Below are positions 38,575 to 44,467 of a stretch of DNA of 64,000 nt, piece by piece. Under the pieces are notes generated by a model. That model had not been told where the DNA came from, searched no databases, and saw only the letters and a program-made list of their open reading frames with translations. Source of the DNA: Pseudomonas entomophila (GTDB lineage Bacteria > Pseudomonadota > Gammaproteobacteria > Pseudomonadales > Pseudomonadaceae); the NCBI RefSeq assembly GCF_029478665.1, contig NZ_JARPQB010000022.1:1-64000 (forward strand), read 5' to 3'. The translations under genes were made by a program, and so were the position numbers. How positions within the stretch are numbered: position 1 is the first letter of the stretch; each line of letters begins with the position of its first letter.

Positions 38575-38619
38575 CTGTTGTAGTGCCGGGGGCAGTGGCC
38601 ATCATGGCCAGTACAACAG
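38575..38619. promoter_or_regulatory. Nested palindrome upstream of the KTSC gene
   Basis: CTGTTGTA (38575-38582) and TACAACAG (38612-38619) enclose TGGCCAT-C-ATGGCCA (38596-38610). The nested symmetry suggests a hairpin in the leader or a binding site of a dimeric regulator. It ends 12 nt before the KTSC start. Confidence 0.5.
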
Positions 38620-38631
38620 CGAGGGTTCGCG

Positions 38632-38832
38632 ATGCAAATGGTTCCGGTCAGATCTTCTGCTATCAGTGCTGTGGGCTATGACGCTACAACCCGGAGGTTG
38701 AAGATCACGTTCAAGCAGGGGCGTACATACGATTTCTGCAGAGTGCCATTAGAGGTATATCAAGGGCTCATAAACGCACCCTCGGTGGGGGCCTATTACG
38801 ACCGCGTGATCAAGGACCGGTATCAGTGCTGA
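38632..38832 (+). CDS. KTSC-domain protein
   Basis: This 66-residue protein has the KTSC pattern: SSAISAVGYDATTRRLKITFKQGRTYDFCRVP followed by VYQGLINAPSVGAYYDRVIKDRY. KTSC domains (named after a lysyl-tRNA-synthetase-associated region) occur as stand-alone small proteins, often near mobile or defence genes, with unknown function. It is 112 nt after AbiV on the same strand and could be co-transcribed, with the nested palindrome between. Confidence 0.8.
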   Translation: MQMVPVRSSAISAVGYDATTRRLKITFKQGRTYDFCRVPLEVYQGLINAPSVGAYYDRVIKDRYQC

Positions 38833-38868
38833 CGGCAGACACGTTGACCTCGAGTAGGTGCATTCGGA

Positions 38869-38892
38869 TTTAGGGATACGTTTAGGGATACG
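38869..38892. repeat. 12-bp tandem direct repeat
   Basis: TTTAGGGATACG occurs twice in immediate tandem (38869-38880 and 38881-38892). It lies between the KTSC gene and the att-like repeat of the tRNA-Thr 3' end. Confidence 0.75.
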
Positions 38893-38950
38893 CGGCCAAG
38901 CGCGCCCCGATTAACATCAGCATTTCTTGGGGGAATGTCCTAGTGTTTGG

Positions 38951-38962
38951 TTCCTGTCTCCG
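38951..38962 (+). other. Candidate attachment-site repeat of the tRNA-Thr 3' end
   Basis: TTCCTGTCTCCG is identical to positions 30584-30595 in the 3' part of tRNA-Thr and in the same orientation. The two copies bracket the Avs-like/AbiV/KTSC segment (about 8.4 kb), as expected for attL/attR of an element integrated into a tRNA gene. No integrase lies between them, and identity stops after 12 bases. Confidence 0.4.
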
Positions 38963-39130
38963 TACTGCTCTTCGTAATCCTCGATCAAGCTTCGTTCAGC
39001 TGCGCCGAACCGGCTCGTTGGGTGGCATCTACGTGCCCTTGAGTTTGTAGGCGGTTTCCCGCAACACCAATCGCCTTTTCCCAGCCTTCCTAAGCTTGCA
39101 TTAGCAGCCCCCAAGGAATAAATTCCCTCC

Positions 39131-39344
39131 GTCGCCGAAGCATCGGCGACGCGACCTTGGCCGGTCGGAATCGAAAGGCGCAACAGCGCCCAGTCTTCAT
39201 CGCAGGCGCTTTTTTTGTGCCCGCGATGTCGCGTCATGGCGGTGGTGCGCGGGACACCTTCGGGTGTGCCGGGCCCCTTTCGTCCCGGTCGGCCAACCCG
39301 CGTACTGCTGCCACCTAAACTTGCTTGGCCGCGAGCGGTGGCAG
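39131..39344 (+). promoter_or_regulatory. Structured leader, copy A (chain of hairpins)
   Basis: Successive hairpins can be drawn: GTCGCCG/CGGCGAC (39131-39150); CGACC/GGTCG (39152-39167); GGCGC-AACA-GCGCC (39177-39190); GCAGGCGC with a seven-T loop and GTGCCCGC (39202-39224); and a three-way element whose 17-bp outer stem pairs 39237-39253 with 39297-39313 and encloses ACACC-TTCG-GGTGT and CCGGG/CCCGG. CTGCCACC (39308-39315) can instead pair with GGTGGCAG (39337-39344). Copy B keeps the pairings with changed bases, so the RNA fold is probably selected. AAAGGA follows before the small ORF. Confidence 0.7.
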
Positions 39345-39368
39345 TTCCACAACGAAAGGAACTCATGC

Positions 39369-39506
39369 ATGACCACCAAGATACTGAGGATCCTCGCATC
39401 CGCTCTCCGCCGCCCAACCCCCGCGGCCACCGCAACCCCAACCTTCTACCCGATCGACAGCCACTCCCTAGCCACCCGCGCCAACCGGGAGGTGCCCCAT
39501 GCCTGA
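39369..39506 (+). CDS. 45-residue basic peptide of the repeated module, copy A
   Basis: The frame starts at 39369 (MTTKILRILASALRRP) after GAAAGGAACTC and has 45 codons. It has an N-terminal amphipathic basic helix and a proline-rich middle (PTPAATATPTFYPID). It is too short for most gene finders. In copies B and C the same frame is kept, and most differences between B and C fall at synonymous positions, which supports coding. An overlapping frame from 39365 (MHDHQ) is also open but less supported. The stop overlaps the 76-residue ORF by 8 nt. No family recognised. Confidence 0.6.
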   Translation: MTTKILRILASALRRPTPAATATPTFYPIDSHSLATRANREVPHA

Positions 39507-39729
39507 CCATGAACGCCTGTCCACCCTCCAGAGCTACGTCTGGACCCTCGAACTGCTCGGCGAAGCACTGGTCCAGCATGACGAGGTGCTGGAGTGTGAG
39601 CACAACCCACAACTGAGCTTTCGCAACACGGCGGGTATTCACCAGGCGATCCGGATCATCAGCCGCTTGGCCAGTGAGCAGTTCGGCAAGCTGGAGACGA
39701 TGAAGGAGGAGGGTGATCCTGGGGACTGA
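39499..39729 (+). CDS. 76-residue helical protein of the repeated module, copy A
   Basis: This acidic, helical protein begins MPDHERLSTLQSYVWTLELL and contains NTAGIHQAIRIISRLASEQF. Its start overlaps the 45-codon ORF by 8 nt, so translation is probably coupled. It is nearly identical to copy B 0.97 kb downstream, differing mainly in the last dozen residues. I do not recognise the family; similar small ORFs behind like leaders exist in pseudomonads as hypothetical proteins. No membrane segment or catalytic motif is seen. Confidence 0.7.
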   Translation: MPDHERLSTLQSYVWTLELLGEALVQHDEVLECEHNPQLSFRNTAGIHQAIRIISRLASEQFGKLETMKEEGDPGD

Positions 39730-40097
39730 TGCTTCGCATCACTGGGGCCGCTTTGCGGCCCTATCGCATGGCGTATCCTGATCGGGCGTTTTCCATTTAA
39801 GCCGCCGCTGCTTTCGAGAAAGTGCCCAGCCGACACTCGCCGCTAGCCCAGTGTTTTGGGCCATCAGGCAAAAAATTTAAAGATAATGGTTTGGCTGGTT
39901 GGAGATAGTTTCTGACTGGAGAACATTGTCAGCATGCCCGCCAGTTTCCAACTTCACCTCATGGCGCCATGTGCGGACGTCAGTCACATCGCAATATTGA
40001 CGCTCCGCAGCCGGCAATCGAAGACGTCTTGCGTGAAATTTCCCAACCTCATCCCATGAGGTTGCGCCTGCCGCCTCACGGCGATAAATTCCTCCGA
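39730..40097. other. Intergenic stretch between module copies A and B
   Basis: About 370 bp without a supported gene. It holds a partial REP arm (GGGGCCGCTTTGCGGCCC near 39744) and an A/T-richer part around 39870-39900 (AAAAAATTTAAAGATAATGG) that may carry the promoter of copy B. Open frames crossing it on the minus strand have no family character. Confidence 0.5.
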
Positions 40098-40305
40098 GTC
40101 GCGGCAAATTCCGCGACCGGGTTTGGCGACCCGGATAAACTTGGCGCAGCAGCGCCCCACACGATTGCAGGCGCTTTTTTTGCGTCCGCAGCCTCGTGCC
40201 ATGGCGGCTGTGCGCGGGAGACCTTCGGGTCTGCCGGGTTCCAAGTTCCCGGTTCGCCAACCTGCGTACAGCTGCCACCCATTGTTTGGCGACAGTGCGT
40301 GGTGG
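40098..40305 (+). promoter_or_regulatory. Structured leader, copy B (chain of hairpins)
   Basis: The same order of hairpins as copy A: GTCGCGG/CCGCGAC (40098-40117); CGGGT/ACCCG (40118-40133); GGCGC-AGCA-GCGCC (40143-40156); GCAGGCGC with a seven-T loop and GCGTCCGC (40167-40189); and a three-way element with a 17-bp outer stem (40202-40218 with 40261-40277) enclosing AGACC-TTCG-GGTCT and CCGGG/CCCGG. Compared with copy A, the second hairpin has three base-pair exchanges, and the first and the UUCG hairpin one each, with pairing kept. Confidence 0.7.
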
Positions 40306-40331
40306 TTCCAACCTAACTTGGAGTCTCATGC

Positions 40332-40472
40332 ATGACCATCACACGTCTGTACAGGATCCTCGCATCCGCTCTCCGCCGCCCAACCCCCGCGGCCACCCCG
40401 TCCCCAACCTTCTACCCGATCGACAGCCACTCCCTCGCCACCCGCGCCAACCGGGAGGTGCCCCATGCCTGA
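40332..40472 (+). CDS. 46-residue basic peptide of the repeated module, copy B
   Basis: The frame MTITRLYRILASALRRP has 46 codons and differs from copy A mostly near the start and around PAATPSPTFYPID. CTTGGAGTCTC precedes the ATG. Its TGA overlaps the next ORF by 8 nt, the same geometry as in copy A. The amphipathic basic N terminus would suit a small membrane-active or RNA-binding peptide, but this is speculation. No homolog recognised. Confidence 0.6.
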   Translation: MTITRLYRILASALRRPTPAATPSPTFYPIDSHSLATRANREVPHA

Positions 40473-40695
40473 CCATGAACGCCTGTCTACCCTCCAGAGC
40501 TACGTCTGGACCCTCGAACTGCTCGGCGAAGCGCTGGTCCAGCATGACGAGGTGTTGGAGTGCGAGCACAACCCGCAACTGAGCTTCCGCAACACGGCGG
40601 GGATTCACCAGGCGATCCGGATCATCAGCCGGTTGGCCAGCGAGCAGTTCGGCAAGCTGGAGGCGGTGAAAGAGGAGAGTGTTTCTGGAGATTGA
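40465..40695 (+). CDS. 76-residue helical protein of the repeated module, copy B
   Basis: Identical to copy A through KLE at residue 66 as far as I can read (MPDHERLSTLQSYVWTLELL ... SRLASEQFGKLE), then different in the tail (AVKEESVSGD against TMKEEGDPGD). The near identity next to more diverged leaders implies recent duplication, gene conversion or strong selection on the protein. It overlaps the 46-codon ORF by 8 nt. Function unknown. Confidence 0.7.
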   Translation: MPDHERLSTLQSYVWTLELLGEALVQHDEVLECEHNPQLSFRNTAGIHQAIRIISRLASEQFGKLEAVKEESVSGD

Positions 40696-40709
40696 TACTG
40701 CGGAATGTT

Positions 40710-40755
40710 GGGGCCGCTTTGCGGCCCTTTCGCGGCACAAGGCCGCTCCTACAGG
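40710..40755. repeat. Single REP arm
   Basis: GGGGCCGCTTTGCGGCCC followed by GCGGCACAAGGCCGCTCCTA, in the usual REP order, after module copy B. The gap to 40915 carries no gene; it also has GTTAG...CTAAC symmetry near 40850. Confidence 0.8.
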
Positions 40756-40915
40756 GACGGCGCTAGTTTGAGATTCTGCGTAGTCCTGTGGGGCGGTGCG
40801 CTGATGCTACTTGCCCGCGAAGGGCTGCAAAGCAGCCTCGTTAGTGGCGATGAAGCGCTAACTGGCCGGCGTTAGCCTGCAGGCCAATATTCTCAAATCA
40901 CACCTGCGTCAGGCC

Positions 40916-41512
40916 CTACCAGAACCACCCACCCCGCGCGAGCTCCTGCTCGCAACTCCGATACTGCGCCCCGAACACCGAAGCGCGGGCCTGGACCTTC
41001 TGCGAGACGTTCTTCAGCCACGGCTTGGCGTCGTAGCTGCGGTTGCGGTAGCCGCCCCAGCCTTCGTGGTAATTCAGGTACTGGCCATAGGCGTCCCACT
41101 TGGACACGCCGTTGACCTGCTGGCTCTTCTGCATGTACCAGCCCATGAAGTCGAGGGCGTCGGCGAAGTCGTCGCGGGCGGCGCCCCAGCCGCCGGCGTC
41201 GCGCTTGTAGTCGGCCCAGGTCTCGTCCTTGGCCTGGGCGTAGCCGTAGGCGCTGCTCACCCGGCCCCAGGGGATGAAGCCGAGGAAGTAATAGCGCGGC
41301 GGCAGGGCGTCGTGCTTGAACGAGGACTCCTGGTACATCATCGCCATCGGCACCTGCACCGGCGCACCCCAGCGCGCCTGCATCTTCAGCGCCGCCTCGT
41401 GCCATTTCGGCTTCTCGCGGAAGATCTCGCAGAGGTTGTCGGGGTTGGCCGGGGGCTTGGTGGCGCAGCCGGCAAGCAGCAGGAGCAGGGCTGGCATCAA
41501 GAGCCGAAGCAT
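40916..41512 (-). CDS. SLT-domain lytic transglycosylase lipoprotein
   Basis: This 198-residue lipoprotein has the lipobox LLAGC (C16) and an SLT-type domain with the catalytic glutamate in MMYQESSF (E62), SAYGYAQAKDETW and the terminal YHEGWGGYRNRSY. It would cleave peptidoglycan with formation of anhydro-muramic acid at the outer membrane. It is monocistronic. A second, fragmentary copy of its 3' part lies at 47.78 kb, so this region has been rearranged. Confidence 0.9.
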   Translation of the reverse strand: MLRLLMPALLLLLAGCATKPPANPDNLCEIFREKPKWHEAALKMQARWGAPVQVPMAMMYQESSFKHDALPPRYYFLGFIPWGRVSSAYGYAQAKDETWADYKRDAGGWGAARDDFADALDFMGWYMQKSQQVNGVSKWDAYGQYLNYHEGWGGYRNRSYDAKPWLKNVSQKVQARASVFGAQYRSCEQELARGGWFW

Positions 41513-41714
41513 GACGGGTTTCCTTTGGTAGACGTCGGGGCGCAGCTGGTTGGCGCTTTATACAGGCTTTGGGGAGGCATATGAATCAGCGGCCGGTTGA
41601 GCGATGCCGAGCTAGGCACGGTAGGACGGTCGTCGCCCATGTCTCGACGGGTAAGCGTATCGGGTTTATATTTCTTTGAAATTTTATGGAATCGTAAACC
41701 GAGGGAGACAGCCG

Positions 41715-42782
41715 ATGATCGGCGAGCGGCTCAAACGTGCCCGCGCTGCTGCTGGCCTGTCGATGCAGGCGCTAGGTGATCAGGTGGGCGTGAGCGCCAA
41801 CATGATCAAGAAGTATGAACATGACCAGAGCATGCCCAGTTCCGGCGTGCTCGTGCGTTTGTGCAAGGCGCTGTCGGTGCGCGCCGAGTACTTTTTCCGC
41901 CCCGCCAAGGTCGAGCTGGCGGGTGTCGAGTATCGCAAGCGTTGCAGCACGCCCAAGGCGATCCTCAAGCGCATCGAGGCCGATGTGCTGGATCAGGCGG
42001 AGCGTTGGCAGGAACTGATCAATCTATGGCCGGATTATCCCGTGCAGGCGTTCAGCGCGCCGGCAGGGCTGCCCGCGCAGTTGGATTCGCTGCAGGCGGT
42101 CGACAACCTGGCGGACCAGGTGCGGCAGCTGTGGGGCCTGGGGGCGAGCCCGATTCCCGATTTGATCGACGTGCTGGAGACGCACGGGATTCTGGTGATC
42201 ATCACCCAGGTCGATGCACAGGCGAAGTTCGATGGCTTGCAGGCCAGCGTGGCGGGGCAGCCGGTCATCGTGGTGTCGGCGGACTGGCCGGGTGACCGGC
42301 AGCGCTTCACCCTGGCCCACGAGCTTGGCCACCTGTTGATGCACGGTCGGTTGGCCGAAGGGCTGGACGAGGAAAAGGCCTGTAACCGTTTCGCCTCGGC
42401 ATTGCTGGTGCCGGCCAGCGCCATGCGGCAGCATCTGGGCCACAAACGCCACATGCTGGAGGTGCGCGAGTTGTATCTGCTCAAGGCGGAGTTTGGCCTC
42501 AGCATGCAGGGTTGCCTGTATCGCGCCGGGGACCTGGAGATCATCCCGCACGCTGTGCGCGAGCGGCTGTTCATGGTGTTCGTCAAACAGGGTTGGCGCA
42601 AGCAGGAGCCAGGGGCTGCGTACCGGCAGGAAACCACACGGCTGTTCCAGCAACTGGTCTACCGAGCATTGGGGGAGGGGATTATCGGTGAGTCCAAGGC
42701 GGCGGAGCTGCTGGGCATGACGGTCTATCAGTTCCACCAGGCGCGCAAACTGGAGTTACTGGATGCAGCTGCTCATCAGTGA
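41715..42782 (+). CDS. XRE-family regulator with ImmA/IrrE (M78) metalloprotease domain
   Basis: The 355-residue protein has an N-terminal HTH (residues 3-60, LKRARAAAGLSMQALGDQVG and NMIKKYEHDQ) and a C-terminal M78 peptidase with HELGHLLMH (H202, E203, H206). Such proteins bind DNA and cleave repressors or antitoxins. GAGGGAGA precedes the ATG at 41715; the upstream in-frame ATG at 41676 is unlikely. It overlaps the PIN gene by 20 nt, so the two form an operon that looks like a toxin-antitoxin pair. Confidence 0.88.
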   Translation: MIGERLKRARAAAGLSMQALGDQVGVSANMIKKYEHDQSMPSSGVLVRLCKALSVRAEYFFRPAKVELAGVEYRKRCSTPKAILKRIEADVLDQAERWQELINLWPDYPVQAFSAPAGLPAQLDSLQAVDNLADQVRQLWGLGASPIPDLIDVLETHGILVIITQVDAQAKFDGLQASVAGQPVIVVSADWPGDRQRFTLAHELGHLLMHGRLAEGLDEEKACNRFASALLVPASAMRQHLGHKRHMLEVRELYLLKAEFGLSMQGCLYRAGDLEIIPHAVRERLFMVFVKQGWRKQEPGAAYRQETTRLFQQLVYRALGEGIIGESKAAELLGMTVYQFHQARKLELLDAAAHQ

Positions 42783-43248
42783 TGCCAACATCCTGATCGA
42801 CCTTGAAGAGGGCGAGCTGCTGGCCCAACTCTTCACGCTGCCTTACCAGTTCACTGTGCCGGATATCCTCTATTTCGATGAGCTTGAAGCCCAGCATGCA
42901 CATCTGCTGGGCTTGGGGCTTGAGCTGGCTGAGCTCAACCCTGCCACCATGCTCTATGCCGTGGAGTTGGTTGGCCGGGTCAGGGGGCCTAGCCGCAACG
43001 ATTGCTTCGCATTGGCGCTGGCAAGGCAGGAAAAATGTCCGTTGCTATCCGGGGATGAGGCGTTGCGCAAAGCGGCAATGTTGGAAGAGGTTGAGGTGAA
43101 GGGCACGCTCTGGGTGGTTGAGGAGCTTGTTCGAGAAGAGGTGATCTCAGTTGACCAGGCCCATGAGGCCTATCGAAGGATGCGGGCGAATGCACGTCGG
43201 CTGCCCTGGGCGGTTGCTCATCAACGTCTGGATGAGTTCTATCGATAG
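42763..43248 (+). CDS. PIN-domain protein, probable RNase toxin
   Basis: This 161-residue protein has the four acidic positions of PIN nucleases: D7 in SDANILIDL, E40 in YFDELE, D80 in SRNDCFALALA and D98 in LLSGDEALR. PIN proteins are usually Mg-dependent RNases. It begins 20 nt inside the XRE-M78 gene, which would be its regulator or antitoxin. XRE/M78-PIN pairs have been predicted as toxin-antitoxin modules; activity is inferred. Confidence 0.82.
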   Translation: MQLLISDANILIDLEEGELLAQLFTLPYQFTVPDILYFDELEAQHAHLLGLGLELAELNPATMLYAVELVGRVRGPSRNDCFALALARQEKCPLLSGDEALRKAAMLEEVEVKGTLWVVEELVREEVISVDQAHEAYRRMRANARRLPWAVAHQRLDEFYR

Positions 43249-43488
43249 CGGCTCGTTCAACCTGTAGGTCGCGGCATACCAGCCTCGATGCAAACACCGC
43301 AGTGGTACGCACCAGCAGACGTGCTCATACAGAGGGTGTTGTTCTCTGCGCATCAGCTCAGCTTGTGCGGCTTGGCAATTGAAACGGCTCTCCATTGCCT
43401 CCAAGCCTATGGTTTCAAATTCGCCGAGGTCGAGTAGGCGTTCATCGGCAATCTGATATGCGCACAGATCTTCTACTTTGGCGGTCAT
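43147..43488 (-). CDS. Possible 113-residue hypothetical protein, antisense to the PIN gene end
   Basis: The frame begins MTAKVEDLCAYQIADERLLD and reads plausibly through its first 75 residues, which lie outside the PIN gene. The last third runs antisense to the PIN 3' end. No ribosome site is clear and no family is recognised. It could be a real small gene with a shorter original end, or a remnant. Confidence 0.35.
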   Translation of the reverse strand: MTAKVEDLCAYQIADERLLDLGEFETIGLEAMESRFNCQAAQAELMRREQHPLYEHVCWCVPLRCLHRGWYAATYRLNEPLSIELIQTLMSNRPGQPTCIRPHPSIGLMGLVN

Positions 43489-43900
43489 GACCCGGAACGT
43501 CTGGGCACTCAGTGATAAGGAATTAAAAGGAGAGGTATTTCCATTTTCGCGACTGAGTCACGAGAAAGTAAGTTCGCTATTTTCCGCGTGCTCTTTTTAG
43601 GAGGGCTGTACAAAGTATGTACATATTTGTCTGGAGTTAATTTTCCTCTGCTCAAGTCAATAGCGTATAGCTATGAATTTATAAAGCCGTTCGTAGGTTT
43701 CACGGGGTGGGTTTGCAGGCACAGTATGGGAAATTAATTGTAGGTTTTTCGTTGTGGGTTTTCTTGGAATGAAAAGTAATAATGAGTGCTTCTATTTGAT
43801 ATATATGTGTCGATGAGGGTGTGCTAATTGTTGGTGATGAGCCTGTCGATGTTTGGATGTTTTTATTGTATGTTTGCGTCAGCCAATGAGGGAGGTTGAT
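43489..43900. other. AT-rich gap without recognised gene
   Basis: About 410 bp of markedly AT-rich sequence, unlike the surrounding GC-rich DNA. I see no gene. TTTGATATATATG near 43795 may hold a -10-like element for the downstream peptidase. The composition marks the start of a foreign stretch to about 45.7 kb. Confidence 0.5.
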
Positions 43901-44395
43901 ATGTCAAAGTGGCCGCACCAGAGTGAGGTTGATGGTTTTTATGGCGACCCAAGAGGTGAGGGGGGTGAGGAAAACAAAAAGTGGGTGGCTGAAAATATAA
44001 TTAGGCTTCCTGCGCCCTGGAGCTTGGTGACGGCATGGGATTTTATGCCGGTCAAAGGGGTTCGTATCCATAAAAAGTGCGAAGAGAGTCTGAGCCGAAT
44101 ATTTCTGGAGATTTGGCAGGCGGCAGGGGAGGATCAGAAAAAAATAAATGAGTGGGGTATGAGTTTGTATGCGGGAGGGTTCAATTATAGGCTGATGCGT
44201 GGCAGTAGTCGATTGTCAATGCATAGTTGGGGTTGCGCTATTGATTTTGACTCGGCAAGAAACTCATTTGGAGATAAAAGTCCAAACTTTGCGTTGCTGC
44301 CGGCTGTTCGCGGAGCTTTTGAACGAGAGGGGTGGACCTGGGGCGGGGGATGGGAAAAGCCGGATGGTATGCATTGGCAAGCTGCGGATATATAG
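43901..44395 (+). CDS. M15-family peptidase, phage endolysin-like
   Basis: This 164-residue protein has the M15 zinc-site pattern: SMHSWGCAIDFD (H108, D115) and GMHWQ (H158), with AGGFNYRLMRGS before it. The family includes VanY-type carboxypeptidases and phage L-Ala-D-Glu endopeptidases. No signal peptide is present, which favours the endolysin type. GAGGGAGGTTGAT before the ATG at 43901 fixes the start. AT-rich codon use suggests transfer. No holin-like gene is nearby. Confidence 0.85.
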   Translation: MSKWPHQSEVDGFYGDPRGEGGEENKKWVAENIIRLPAPWSLVTAWDFMPVKGVRIHKKCEESLSRIFLEIWQAAGEDQKKINEWGMSLYAGGFNYRLMRGSSRLSMHSWGCAIDFDSARNSFGDKSPNFALLPAVRGAFEREGWTWGGGWEKPDGMHWQAADI

Positions 44396-44467
44396 AGTTT
44401 TCGGTAGGCTAGGGTGTGTTTAATGGCTAAGGCAACATGGGTGTAATCCGATTGAGGAGTACTCTCG

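Noticed and set aside
39177-39190. GGCGC-AACA-GCGCC considered as an integron attC core
   Set aside because: No integrase and no paired R'/R'' boxes; it is better explained as one hairpin of the leader.
39365-39616. Overlapping plus-strand frame beginning MHDHQ in copy A (and its copy-B equivalent)
   Set aside because: It stays open by GC bias, but synonymous changes between copies B and C fit the other frame better.
38917-39642. 241-codon minus-strand frame over module copy A
   Set aside because: It runs antisense to the structured leader and both small ORFs; Arg/Gly-rich shadow.
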